From positions 62,001-126,000 of the forward strand of contig CAIQDI010000028.1 of NCBI GenBank assembly GCA_903870545.1: a stretch of DNA of 64,000 nucleotides, written 5' to 3'. This document shows positions 43,361 through 52,911 of this stretch, piece after piece. The DNA comes from an uncultured Pseudomonadota bacterium. GTDB lineage: Bacteria > Pseudomonadota > Gammaproteobacteria > Methylococcales > Methylomonadaceae. The notes under the pieces were generated by a model that worked only from the letters and a program-made list of their open reading frames with translations, did not search any database and was not told the origin of the DNA. Within the stretch, counting starts at the first letter, position 1. Each line of letters starts with the position of its first letter. The translations under genes and the position numbers were made by a program.

Positions 43361-44818
43361 TTATTTGCGCCAAAATTCAGGCACAAACAGAATAACAATT
43401 GAGAAAATTTGGACTCGTCCGAGCAACATCGCAAAGGTACAAACTGCAGTTTGAAAATCGCTCAAAACAGAATAATTTGACGCAGGACCGACTAAATTTA
43501 AACCTGGCCCCGCGTTATTGAAGCACGCAATAATCGCTGAAAATGAGGTCAGAAAATCCAGCCCAGATAATAACAACGCAAAAATTAAAATCACAATGCA
43601 AATAAAATACAGGAAAATAAATCCCATCACCGACGTGATAATGTTGTTACTAATGACCGTGTCGCCAATTTTCATCGGGCGAATCGCAAACGGATGAATG
43701 AATTTGAACATTTCCAGCCGTGCTTGTTTAATCAAAATAATCGTCCGAATCATCCGAATACCGCCACCGGTTGAACCCGATGAAGCCGATAAACAACTCA
43801 AAAATAACATCCAAATGGGAACAAAAATCGGCCATTGATTAAAATCTTGAGTGGCAAAACCCGAATCGGTGGCAATCGTCACAAGATTAAATGACGCATG
43901 ACGCAACGCTGTCCAAAAATCGGGATAGGTTCCTTGATATTGCAAAACGCCTGCGGCTAAAACGCAACTGCTCAACACCAAAATAAGAAAACCACGCGCT
44001 TCCATATCGTCACCATAAGGTCTTAACGACTGTTTGCGTAAGGCGACAAAATGTGTAGCAAAGTTAATTGCGGCAATCAATTGAAAAATTGTTAAAACCA
44101 CTTCAATTGGCACCGAATCGAAAAAACCAACGCTATTATCGTGCGTAGACATTCCGCCTAAACTCATCGCTGAAAACGCATGACAAATCGCATCAAACCA
44201 ACTCATTCCCGCCAATTTCAACGAAATAATACACGCCAACGTAATGCCCGCGTACACAATCCATAAGGCTTTCGCCGTTTGGGCAATACGCGGCGGTAAA
44301 TCGGATTCTTTCACCGAACCGGGAGCTTCGGCTTTGTACAATTGCATGCCACCAATGCCTAACATCGGTAAAATCGCGATGGCGAAAATAATAATCCCCA
44401 TTCCTGCAATCCAATTTAATTCGGTTCGCCACAAGTTAATCGACATCGGCAACGAATCCAAACCGCTTAAAATCGTTGCGCCGGTGGTGGTTAAGCCTGA
44501 CATCGTTTCAAAATACGCATCAATGAAACTCAAATTTGGTATGAAAAACAACAGGGGCAACGTACAAATCATTGGACTGAGTGACCACGTCATCGCGACC
44601 AACATAAAACCGGCTTGGCGTGACAATTTTTTGTTTACTTTTAGCGTGGGTAAAAACATCAATGCACCCACCGAAAACGTAATGATCGTCGCATCTGAAA
44701 AAGCCTGTGTTGCGCCGTCGTCGTTAAAATAAGACGTTAATAAACAACTCGTCATCAAGCCACTAAAACCCATCGTGACCAACCCTATAATATGCACCAG
44801 CGTAAAAATCGAACTCAT
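43361..44818 (-). CDS. trkH: TrkH potassium uptake protein
   Basis: A 485-residue membrane protein with the TrkH/KtrB four-pore-loop plan. Segments such as 'ETMSGLTTTGATILSGLD', 'HAFSAMSLGGMSTHDNSVGF', 'VTIATDSGFATQD' and 'ACFNNAGPGLNLVG' are the four filter loops, and 'SASSGSTGGGIRMIR' is the intramembrane gate region. It forms the channel part of the Trk K+ system with TrkA. It starts 9 bases after trkA. Confidence 0.95.
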   Translation of the reverse strand: MSSIFTLVHIIGLVTMGFSGLMTSCLLTSYFNDDGATQAFSDATIITFSVGALMFLPTLKVNKKLSRQAGFMLVAMTWSLSPMICTLPLLFFIPNLSFIDAYFETMSGLTTTGATILSGLDSLPMSINLWRTELNWIAGMGIIIFAIAILPMLGIGGMQLYKAEAPGSVKESDLPPRIAQTAKALWIVYAGITLACIISLKLAGMSWFDAICHAFSAMSLGGMSTHDNSVGFFDSVPIEVVLTIFQLIAAINFATHFVALRKQSLRPYGDDMEARGFLILVLSSCVLAAGVLQYQGTYPDFWTALRHASFNLVTIATDSGFATQDFNQWPIFVPIWMLFLSCLSASSGSTGGGIRMIRTIILIKQARLEMFKFIHPFAIRPMKIGDTVISNNIITSVMGFIFLYFICIVILIFALLLSGLDFLTSFSAIIACFNNAGPGLNLVGPASNYSVLSDFQTAVCTFAMLLGRVQIFSIVILFVPEFWRK

Positions 44819-44827
44819 TCCGCCGCC

Positions 44828-46195
44828 TTAATCTTGAATCGGTTGAAAGGATTTTTCGATGTAATGAATCAGTTTTTTATTCATCGCAAACATGATGACG
44901 TGATCGTCTTCTTTGAAAACCGTATCGTGATGAATCGCAATAACTTCGCCATCTCGAATCAGTGCGCCGATGACAATGCCGTCGGGAAATTTAATGGAAT
45001 CTACCCGTTTTCCCACCACCGAATCGTCGCGTCCATTATGATGCGCGACGGCTTCAATCGCTTCCGCTGTGCCGCCGCAAAGCGAACTGACTTGCGCGAC
45101 ATCGCCTTTGCGAACGTGTTTTAAAATGCTGCCCAGTGTTTCTTGGTTGGGCAAAATGGCCACGTCGATATTCGTACCTGCCAATAATTTGAGGTACGAA
45201 TTATGATTGAGCAAGCAAATCGTTTTGCGTGCGCCCAAACTTTTCGCTAATGAGGCAGAAATAATGTTCACACCATCGTTATCGGTAATCGCGCAAAATA
45301 AATCCGTGTCTTCAATTGATTCATCCAACAGCAATTTTTCTTCGGCACAATCGCCCAACAACACAACGGTTTTATCCAAATCATTGGCAATTTTTTTCGC
45401 TCGACGAGAATCTTTTTCGATAATTTTTACTTGGTGATTATCTTCCAACGCTAATGCCAAACGCTTGCCGATGTGACCGCCGCCCGCAATAATAATGCGT
45501 TTAATCGGTGCTTCTAATTTACCCAATTCCTCTAAAACACGCCGCACTTCTTTGCGTGGCGCGACAAAAAAGACTTCGTCATCGGTTTCAATAGTCGCTT
45601 CACCGTTCACGCATAACGGTTCACCGTGACGAAAAATAGCCACCACGCGCGTTTTGCCGCTGACTAAACGCTCTTTCAACGTTTTGATTTTTTTGCCAGT
45701 CAAATCGCCATTAGCCACCACTTTAACCGAAAATAAACGCACCAAACCGTTGGCGAATTCGGTCACTTGCAACACGCCAGGGAATTCAATCAGATTACGA
45801 ATAGAATTCATCACAATTTGTTCGGGGCTAATCACAATGTCAACGGGAATGCCGTTTGGACTGAATAAACTAGGATGTTTAAGGTAATCGATAGCTCGAA
45901 CACGGGCAATGGTTTTCGGTTTGCTGTAAAGCGCGTTAATAATTAAACACGCTAACATATTGGTTTCGTCACGATCCGTCACCGCAATAACCATGTCCAT
46001 CGTGCTGATACCGGCTTGTTCTAACACACTGGGATGGGCGGCATTTCCGGTGACGGTGGCAATATCGAACCGCTCTTTTAACGCCTCAAGTAAATCATCT
46101 CTGAAATCGACGACGACAATGTCATTTTCTTCACTGGCTAATGCTTCTGCAACCGAGGCACCGGTCACACCCGCGCCTAAAATTAGTATTCTCAT
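44828..46195 (-). CDS. trkA: TrkA, NAD-binding regulator of Trk potassium uptake
   Basis: 455 residues in two tandem RCK units. Each has a Rossmann domain ('ILILGAGVTGASVAEALA' and 'IIIAGGGHIGKRLALALE') followed by a C-terminal ligand-binding subdomain. TrkA gates TrkH in response to NADH and ATP. It directly precedes trkH. The upstream gap of 216 bases, shared with the ABC permease gene, should hold the promoter. Confidence 0.95.
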   Translation of the reverse strand: MRILILGAGVTGASVAEALASEENDIVVVDFRDDLLEALKERFDIATVTGNAAHPSVLEQAGISTMDMVIAVTDRDETNMLACLIINALYSKPKTIARVRAIDYLKHPSLFSPNGIPVDIVISPEQIVMNSIRNLIEFPGVLQVTEFANGLVRLFSVKVVANGDLTGKKIKTLKERLVSGKTRVVAIFRHGEPLCVNGEATIETDDEVFFVAPRKEVRRVLEELGKLEAPIKRIIIAGGGHIGKRLALALEDNHQVKIIEKDSRRAKKIANDLDKTVVLLGDCAEEKLLLDESIEDTDLFCAITDNDGVNIISASLAKSLGARKTICLLNHNSYLKLLAGTNIDVAILPNQETLGSILKHVRKGDVAQVSSLCGGTAEAIEAVAHHNGRDDSVVGKRVDSIKFPDGIVIGALIRDGEVIAIHHDTVFKEDDHVIMFAMNKKLIHYIEKSFQPIQD

Positions 46196-46355
46196 TAAAA
46201 AATAACCACAGGATAAGGATTCAAGTCACGAATTTTACCGAAGTTTGTAGTTTTAGCCACGTTTAATAGGAAATGCTAAGACCGTTTTTGTTTTTACGTT
46301 AGAATTCGGTGAAGTTATCGCAACACTCGTTTTTCTTTATTCAAAGGATTTAAAA

Positions 46356-46409
46356 ATGGCAATTAGACGTAAAAAAAGCCGCTCATTTCATGTCAAAACG
46401 AGCCTCTAA
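46356..46409 (+). CDS. Possible 17-codon leader peptide before the ABC permease
   Basis: An ATG at 46356, with AAAGGA 5 bases before it, opens a 17-residue, very basic reading frame (MAIRRKKSRSFHVKTSL) that ends with TAA two bases before the ATG of the permease gene. Size, position and ribosome binding site fit a leader peptide that couples translation to the downstream gene. It could also be a chance frame or a truncated remnant. Confidence 0.35.
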   Translation: MAIRRKKSRSFHVKTSL

Positions 46410-46411
46410 TT

Positions 46412-47704
46412 ATGGTGATTTTGTGGACGGACGCGCTGATTTTTGGGCTGTTGATTTTGGGAGTGGTTTCGACTTATTTTTTGCGCGGAAAAGAACATTT
46501 AAAACGCCCGATGACCACGTTGAAACAAAGTTCAACGGCAATGTCGTCGCTGATTATTTTGTTATTTTTTATCACGATTGGGCTGTTGGATTCGATTCAT
46601 TTCAAACTGTCCACGCAAAATAATGAAATCATCAGCGTGTTGGATTATGGTGCGACATCGTTGCGTGAACACGGCGAAAAAACCTATTCCGAACCGTTTG
46701 CGACCACGCTTTATAACAAAGAAATGATTGTTGAATTGAACGGCAGCACGCGCTGGGATTATCCGCGTTTAGCGTTCGGCGGAAAGCATTTAAACCATGA
46801 ATCACAAAAATCTTCCGATATTTTTCAGAAAACAGCGACAGGATTTTTCATTGGCGTTGGTATTTTCGTGTTGCTGGCGTTCGGGTTTAAATTCAAGTTC
46901 AACGCGGCAAATGTGACTGTTTTCGTTTTAATCACGTTGAGTTCAACGCTGATTTATTTGTCGAATTATTATCACGTTTTCGGCACGGATAAAGTCGGTG
47001 AAGATGTGTTTTATCAAACCGTTAAAAGCATTCGCACGGGTTTAGTTTTAGGCACGTTGACGACGCTGATTTTATTGCCGTTGTCGTTGGTTTTAGGCAT
47101 TTTGTCGGGCTTTTTTCGCGGTTGGTTGGACGATGCCATTCAATTTTTATACACCACGTTAAACTCGATTCCGAGCGTGTTATTGATTGGCGCGTCGGTG
47201 TTAATGGTGCAGGTTTACATGGCGAATCACGAAAGCGATTTCACCAGCTTAATTGTCCGCGCCGATATGCGTTTGTTGTTTTTATGTTTAATTTTGGGCA
47301 TGACGAGTTGGACGGGTTTGTGTCGATTATTACGCGCGGAAACGTTGAAATTACGCGAAATGGAATATGTGCAAGCCGCGATTTCATTGGGCGTAAAACC
47401 ACACACTATTTTATTTCGGCATATTTTGCCGAACGTGATGCACATTGTGTTGATTTCGATTGTGTTGGATTTTAGTTCGCTGGTTTTAGCCGAAGCGGCG
47501 TTGGCGTATATCAACATTGGCGTGGATTCCAGCACTTATAGCTGGGGAAATATGATTAACGGCGCACGTTTAGAAATGGCACGCGAACCGGTTGTGTGGT
47601 GGTCGTTATCAGCGGCATTTTTATTTATGTTCGCGTTGGTGTTGGCGGCGAATTTATTTGCGGAAACGGTGCAAACTGCGTTTGATCCCCGACGCAGCCA
47701 ATAA
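46412..47704 (+). CDS. OppC/DppC-type ABC transporter permease, orphan
   Basis: A 430-residue membrane protein. A hydrophobic N-terminus and an extracytoplasmic segment (about 60-145, 'YNKEMIVELNGSTRWDYP') precede the permease domain (about 205-425), whose 'EYVQAAISLGVKPHTILFRH' is the EAA loop that contacts an ATPase. The end 'FAETVQTAFDPRRSQ' is typical of OppC/DppC proteins. These normally pair with an OppB-type permease, two ATPases and a binding protein, none of which is adjacent. The N-terminal region is longer than in typical OppC. A role in peptide or other solute uptake is inferred from family only. Confidence 0.8.
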   Translation: MVILWTDALIFGLLILGVVSTYFLRGKEHLKRPMTTLKQSSTAMSSLIILLFFITIGLLDSIHFKLSTQNNEIISVLDYGATSLREHGEKTYSEPFATTLYNKEMIVELNGSTRWDYPRLAFGGKHLNHESQKSSDIFQKTATGFFIGVGIFVLLAFGFKFKFNAANVTVFVLITLSSTLIYLSNYYHVFGTDKVGEDVFYQTVKSIRTGLVLGTLTTLILLPLSLVLGILSGFFRGWLDDAIQFLYTTLNSIPSVLLIGASVLMVQVYMANHESDFTSLIVRADMRLLFLCLILGMTSWTGLCRLLRAETLKLREMEYVQAAISLGVKPHTILFRHILPNVMHIVLISIVLDFSSLVLAEAALAYINIGVDSSTYSWGNMINGARLEMAREPVVWWSLSAAFLFMFALVLAANLFAETVQTAFDPRRSQ

Positions 47705-47782
47705 TTCGCCAACGAAAAGTTTGACACATTTCTTAATCGCGACACAATGCTATTTTTACTTTTAACCTTTCACCTCTCGCAA

Positions 47783-49537
47783 ATGACCATACTTTATTAT
47801 CAAGGCGTAAAAAAAACCATCGTGCCGCGTCCCGTTTTAGAACAAAGCGACGATTTTGGCGAATTACCGCCAATTTTAAAACGCATTTTTTTAGCGCGTG
47901 GTTTAACCTCGAACGAACAATTAGACCGCAGTTTATCGGCGTTGCCGTCGCCGTGGTTATTTTCAAATATGGAAGCGATGGTGGCGCATTTAGTCACGGC
48001 ATTGGAACAACAACAACTCATTTGCATCGTGGCGGATATTGACGCAGATGGCGCGACGAGTTGCGCGGTGGCAATGAAAGGCTTTCATTTATTGGGTGCG
48101 AAAAATGTCGATTTTGTCGTGCCGAATCGTTTTGAACATGCTTACGGATTAACACCCGAAATCGTCGAACTCGCCGCGCAGAAAAACGCGCAAGTGATTA
48201 TCACCGTCGATAACGGTATCAGCAGTCACGAAGGCGTTTTGGCAGCTAAAGAGCGCGGCATGACGGTGTTAATTACCGATCACCATTTGCCCGCGAAAAC
48301 TTTGCCAGCCGCCGATGCGATTGTGAATCCGAATTTAGTTTTTGATAATTTCCCGAGTAAATCTGTGGCGGGCGTGGGCGTAATTTTTTATGTGTTATCC
48401 GCGTTGCGAAGTCGCTTGCGTGAACGGCATTGGTTTGAATCGCAAAACATTCCTGAACCCAATCTAGCGCAATTGCTCGATTACGTTGCGCTGGGAACGG
48501 TCGCGGACGTGGTCACGCTAGACAAAGTGAATCGTAGTTTGGTGCATCAGGGATTGTTGCGAATTCGGAATGGCAAAGGTCACGCGGGCATTTTAGCGTT
48601 AATCGAAATCGCGGGGAAAAATGCGGCAACGTTGCACGCCAGCGATTTTGGTTTCAGCGTCGCGCCACGTTTGAATGCGGCAGGGCGCATTCAAGATATG
48701 TCGCTGGGCATTCACTGTTTGCTGGAAGACGATTTTGCGACCGCGCTAAAAATGGCGACGGATTTAGATTCGTTGAATAAAGAACGGCGCGAAATTGAAC
48801 ATACCATGAAACAAGAAGCCATGAGTCTGCTCGCCGATACGTTTGCGCTCGATAAGCCGCATGAAAAATGGGGCGTGTGTTTGCATGATGCAAACTGGCA
48901 TCAAGGTGTGATTGGTATTTTAGCAGCGCGAATTAAAGACCGTCTGCATCGTCCGGTAATTACCTTTGCGACGGCGGGACATGATTTGCTCAAAGGTTCG
49001 GGGCGTTCTATTGAAGGCGTGCATTTACGCGACGTGTTAAGTGACATTGCCACCGAACACCCAAACTTAATTTTGCAATTCGGTGGTCACGCGATGGCGG
49101 CGGGTTTGAGTATGCACGCGCATCATTTGCCGTCGTTTACGATTGCTTTTAACGAAGTCGTTGGGCGGCGATTAAGTGAAATCGATTTACAGCAAAAAAT
49201 TCTGTCTGATGGTGAATTAACCGAAGCGGATTTGAGTTTGGAATTCGCGGATTTGCTGCAAAACGTGACAACGTGGGGACAACATTTTCCCGAGCCGATT
49301 TTTCACGGCATTTTTGAAGTGGTGAACGTGCGAATTTTAAAAGATGCCCATTTGAAATTATTGGTGCGAATCAATGCGGCTGGAAAAGAGTTGGAAGCGA
49401 TTGCTTTTAATGTTGATAAACCTGAAATGTGGCAAGGAATGCGGCGCGTGTTGTTAGCGTACAAATTAGACATCAATCAATATCGCGGCAATCGCTCGGT
49501 GCAATTGATGGTGCAGTATTTGGAAAAAACATTGTAG
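47783..49537 (+). CDS. recJ: RecJ, single-stranded-DNA-specific exonuclease
   Basis: The open frame begins at 47747, but the RecJ-like sequence starts with 'MTILYYQGVKKTIVPRPV' at 47783, giving 584 residues. DHH-family motifs: I 'CIVADIDADGATSCA', II 'VIITVDNGIS', III 'LITDHHLPAKTLP' (the DHH), IV 'VAGVGVIFYVL', and the DHHA1 domain with 'GGHAMAAGLSM'. The C-terminal OB-like domain is present. RecJ degrades 5' ends of single-stranded DNA in recombination and repair. It lies 78 bases after the ABC permease gene. Confidence 0.93.
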   Translation: MTILYYQGVKKTIVPRPVLEQSDDFGELPPILKRIFLARGLTSNEQLDRSLSALPSPWLFSNMEAMVAHLVTALEQQQLICIVADIDADGATSCAVAMKGFHLLGAKNVDFVVPNRFEHAYGLTPEIVELAAQKNAQVIITVDNGISSHEGVLAAKERGMTVLITDHHLPAKTLPAADAIVNPNLVFDNFPSKSVAGVGVIFYVLSALRSRLRERHWFESQNIPEPNLAQLLDYVALGTVADVVTLDKVNRSLVHQGLLRIRNGKGHAGILALIEIAGKNAATLHASDFGFSVAPRLNAAGRIQDMSLGIHCLLEDDFATALKMATDLDSLNKERREIEHTMKQEAMSLLADTFALDKPHEKWGVCLHDANWHQGVIGILAARIKDRLHRPVITFATAGHDLLKGSGRSIEGVHLRDVLSDIATEHPNLILQFGGHAMAAGLSMHAHHLPSFTIAFNEVVGRRLSEIDLQQKILSDGELTEADLSLEFADLLQNVTTWGQHFPEPIFHGIFEVVNVRILKDAHLKLLVRINAAGKELEAIAFNVDKPEMWQGMRRVLLAYKLDINQYRGNRSVQLMVQYLEKTL

Positions 49538-49566
49538 TTTTTAACAGATTCGCCTTCGTTAAAATT

Positions 49567-49935
49567 TTAATCCGGCTGGTCATCGTCCTCAGGAACGAAA
49601 TCGACACAAATTTTTACGTTAATTTCTTCACCGGAATCTTGCGTTAAAGCCAACAAATGCGATAGATTTTCGATAAGTGAATCGGCAACTTTTTGAGCGT
49701 TACCTAATGTTCGAATATTGTCGATTAACACGATGAAACTGCCATCGCTTATTTTGGCGACAGAATCACCATCTCGTAAGCGTTGACGCATGGATTGTTC
49801 AACACGTTTCAGAAATTCATTACTTTTAGCGTGATTAAGACCTTCGTGTAACGCTTTAATATCCAGCGTTAGCATCGCAACATTTTTACCACGTTGCCGT
49901 TGATCTACATCGAAATTTGGGGTGGATTGGTTCAT
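49567..49935 (-). CDS. Degenerate standalone GGDEF-like protein (122 aa)
   Basis: The protein consists almost only of a shortened GGDEF-like domain: 'VAMLTLDIKALHEGLNHAKS', 'RVEQSMRQRLRDGDSVAKIS', 'GSFIVLIDNI'. The GGDEF signature position reads SDGSF, so cyclase activity is not expected, but an RxxD (RDGD) is kept five residues upstream, where the c-di-GMP inhibitory site sits. The last third of a normal domain is missing. A c-di-GMP-binding or decaying remnant are both possible. It converges with recJ and lies downstream of no obvious partner. Confidence 0.6.
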   Translation of the reverse strand: MNQSTPNFDVDQRQRGKNVAMLTLDIKALHEGLNHAKSNEFLKRVEQSMRQRLRDGDSVAKISDGSFIVLIDNIRTLGNAQKVADSLIENLSHLLALTQDSGEEINVKICVDFVPEDDDQPD

Positions 49936-50017
49936 AATAACGGCTCCTTAATTTTCAATAAGACTTAGTCAGTGATAATAACGATTATCGCGTTTAAATA
50001 TTCAAGCTCCGATTTTA

Positions 50018-52285
50018 TCACCTTAGTGAAAAATTCCAATACTTTCCCACTGTGTCGCGCAAACTTTCAATTTTTACGCCGTCCGAATTTAATTTCACCG
50101 TCAACGCGCCATCGTTCGCGCTCGTTAAAATTTTCGCGTTAATGGTTTGATAACGAGCTAAAACTTCTTTGCTCGGATGATGAAATGGATTGCGATAACC
50201 AGCGGGAATTAAAATAGTTTCGGGTTTTACCGCGTCTAAAAATGCCGCTGTCGAGGACGTTTTACTACCATGATGGGGCGCGATTAAAACATTGGCGCGT
50301 AATGCTTCGCCCACATTTTCAACTAACCAATTCTCCGCCGTTGCTTCAATATCGCCCGTCAATAAAACGCCATTCTGCGCCGTTTCGATTTTCAACACGC
50401 ACGAATTATTATTATGATTCGCTTCAAAGGTTTTTGCCGGTGACAAAATGGTGAACGTCACTTCATCCCACGTCCACGTTTGTCCTGCGTGACACATTGT
50501 CGTTTGATACGGAATAAATTTTTCAGGAACGCTGGTTAAAATTTGTTGCACCGGCAATGTTTGTAAAATCGATTTCGCGCCACCAATGTGATCATTGTCG
50601 CCGTGACTAATCAACAGCGTGTCCAGTTGTTTCACGCCTTCATAACGAAAAAACGGCAACACCACATTTTTACCCATATCGCCGCCATTTGGAAATTTCG
50701 CACCGGTGTCATAAAGCAACTGATGATGTTGCGTTTGTACGCTCACCGCCAAACCTTGCCCGACATCTAAAAGCGTAATGATTGCGTCGCCCTGATTCAA
50801 CTTCGCCACGACAGGAAACAGCAACGGTAAATTTAAAATCAAGCCGAGCCAACGAGCAGGAATTCCACGCGGCGCAAATAACCACAACAATCCCACGCAC
50901 GACAAAATTAAGCCCAAAATCGACGGTTGCGAATAATCCATTGACGCATTTGGCACCGTCGCGGCGAATTCCAGCCCCGTCATCAACCAGTGCAAAATGT
51001 GATTCAACGCAAAAAATAATTTGTCCGCCAACCACGGCGCGACAAAAATCAGCGGAATCAGCAACAACGCAAACGGCATCAGCAACAATTCCACTATCGG
51101 CACGGCGACGAAATTCACCAACGGCGAAATCAACGACGTTTGTTGAAAAAAGAACAGCAATAATGGCGACAAACCGAGCGACACCGTGAGTTGAATATCG
51201 ACACCATTCCACGCATTCGGCGTTGATTTCAACCGTCCTGCCAGCCGATATAAAATCAGCGCAACGGCTAAAAATGACAACCAAAAACCAATCGACAATA
51301 ATATCGTCGGGTTGAAAATTAACATCGCTAACAACGCGACCGCAAAACTGTGTAAATGGCTGAGTTGTCGCTGATAAAAACTCGCCACCATGACGATTCC
51401 CAACATTATCACCGCGCGTTTTGTCGGCACCACAAATCCTGCCAAACTCGCGTAACCAATCGCCGTGATTAAACTTGCCAACGCAGCGGCGCGGGGCGGT
51501 GAAAAGCGTAACATGTTCAAGCGTGTCCACAGTTTCAACGTCAACCAATAAATTAAACCGGCGATTAACGCAATGTGTGAACCTGAAATCACGATTAAAT
51601 GCGTCGTGCCGGTAATCCGAAAAACGTCCCAATTTTCAGGCGTTAAACCGTTGTCGTCGCCAATTGTTAAGGCTTTCAATAAAGCGACGCTGCTGTTTTC
51701 GCCGTAATTTTTTGTTAACGTATCGCCGATGATTTGCCGCCAATGGTCGATATTCCATGACGCAGCGGAAGCGATAAAAACGGGCGGGATTTTCGCGTAA
51801 ATTGTGCCGGTCGCGCCGATGTTTTGCGTGAATAACCAGCGTTCAAAATCTTGGCTACCGAGATTAAACGTGGCGTGCGGACGTTTTAATTTAACTGTGA
51901 AAGTCCATGTTTCGCCCGCGTGTAAAATGGCGGTGGGTTCGTACCACGACAATTTCAGGTTGCTGGGCAATTTTTCAGTGGCTTCTGTGACGGTGAATTC
52001 AAAGTTGGCGCGTTGGGTGTTTTGGTCGGGTAAATTAGAAATTTTTCCGGTTATGACAAGTGGAACGCCTTCAAATTCAGGCGATAATCGCTCGTTTAAT
52101 TGATAATAACCGAACGCACTCGCCCATAAAAACCCGATTACAAAAAAGAGCGAATGCCAATAACGCAACCGTGCCATAATTGCCGCTAAAACGCCTAAAA
52201 TAAGCAATGCGGAAACGGGTGGCAAGTGGGAAAACTGTTGTAAAACTAAATCGCCGCCCGCAAATGCTAACGCACGACCTATCAT
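50018..52285 (-). CDS. comEC: ComEC/Rec2 DNA uptake channel protein
   Basis: 755 residues. An N-terminal DUF4131 region is followed by the competence membrane domain with 'THLIVISGSHIALIAGLIYW', many hydrophobic segments, and a C-terminal metallo-beta-lactamase domain ('DTLLISHGDNDHIGGAKSIL', 'VLIAPHHGSKTSST'). ComEC carries single-stranded DNA across the inner membrane in transformation, and the hydrolase domain is proposed to degrade the other strand. It is divergent from the DUF2062 gene across a 35-base gap. Confidence 0.92.
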   Translation of the reverse strand: MIGRALAFAGGDLVLQQFSHLPPVSALLILGVLAAIMARLRYWHSLFFVIGFLWASAFGYYQLNERLSPEFEGVPLVITGKISNLPDQNTQRANFEFTVTEATEKLPSNLKLSWYEPTAILHAGETWTFTVKLKRPHATFNLGSQDFERWLFTQNIGATGTIYAKIPPVFIASAASWNIDHWRQIIGDTLTKNYGENSSVALLKALTIGDDNGLTPENWDVFRITGTTHLIVISGSHIALIAGLIYWLTLKLWTRLNMLRFSPPRAAALASLITAIGYASLAGFVVPTKRAVIMLGIVMVASFYQRQLSHLHSFAVALLAMLIFNPTILLSIGFWLSFLAVALILYRLAGRLKSTPNAWNGVDIQLTVSLGLSPLLLFFFQQTSLISPLVNFVAVPIVELLLMPFALLLIPLIFVAPWLADKLFFALNHILHWLMTGLEFAATVPNASMDYSQPSILGLILSCVGLLWLFAPRGIPARWLGLILNLPLLFPVVAKLNQGDAIITLLDVGQGLAVSVQTQHHQLLYDTGAKFPNGGDMGKNVVLPFFRYEGVKQLDTLLISHGDNDHIGGAKSILQTLPVQQILTSVPEKFIPYQTTMCHAGQTWTWDEVTFTILSPAKTFEANHNNNSCVLKIETAQNGVLLTGDIEATAENWLVENVGEALRANVLIAPHHGSKTSSTAAFLDAVKPETILIPAGYRNPFHHPSKEVLARYQTINAKILTSANDGALTVKLNSDGVKIESLRDTVGKYWNFSLR

Positions 52286-52320
52286 AAAAGAAAAATAATA
52301 ATTATTGAGGAGACCAGAAA

Positions 52321-52887
52321 ATGGCTAAAGAATTGATTGAAAAAATGATGCACAGATTTATTCCCGACCCGAATGTGATTAAACGTCACAAAAGTTTACA
52401 GTTTTTAGGCGAAAAGTTACACGACCCCAATTTGTGGCATTTAAATCGACGGTCGATTTCGCTGGCGTTTGCGGTAGGATTATTTTGCGCGTGGATTCCA
52501 ACGCCGACACAAATGGCGATTGCCGCAGCGGGCGCGATTTATTTTCGAGCGAATTTACCGGTTTCCGTCGCGTTGGTGTGGGTGACGAATCCGTTGACGA
52601 TGCCGCCGTTATTTTATTTTGCGTATCAAATTGGCTTGGATGTGATGAATCAACCCGCCATGGAAGGTGATTTTTCGTTGACGAGCGTATTATCGGGCTT
52701 GGGCGACGTGTGGCAACCGTTTTTACTGGGTTGTTTGATTATGGGTGTGATTTCTGCAACCGTTGGTTATTTTGGTATGAAAAATTTTTGGGCATATCAC
52801 GTCAAGAAAAAATGGACGCATCGCCACGAAAAAAGTCATAAAAAACAAACGCACTCACTCTTTCATGCGATAGAATGGCGGCATTAA
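52321..52887 (+). CDS. DUF2062 membrane protein
   Basis: A 188-residue protein. 'NLWHLNRRSISLAFAVGLFC' and 'PTPTQMAIAAAGAIYFRANL' with 'VWVTNPLTMPPLFYFAYQIG' are the conserved DUF2062 blocks, with about four membrane helices and a basic His/Lys-rich C-terminal tail. The family often sits next to comEC in gammaproteobacteria, as here. The function is unknown. Its start has a good purine-rich ribosome binding site (GAGGAGACC). Confidence 0.88.
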   Translation: MAKELIEKMMHRFIPDPNVIKRHKSLQFLGEKLHDPNLWHLNRRSISLAFAVGLFCAWIPTPTQMAIAAAGAIYFRANLPVSVALVWVTNPLTMPPLFYFAYQIGLDVMNQPAMEGDFSLTSVLSGLGDVWQPFLLGCLIMGVISATVGYFGMKNFWAYHVKKKWTHRHEKSHKKQTHSLFHAIEWRH

Positions 52888-52911
52888 AATAGGTTACGAA
52901 GGTTTTTTGAA

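Noticed and set aside
50709-51632. A 307-codon open frame inside comEC on the same strand in another frame
   Set aside because: The product has no recognisable domain, is unusually rich in Arg, Cys and Val, and lies wholly inside the clear ComEC coding region.
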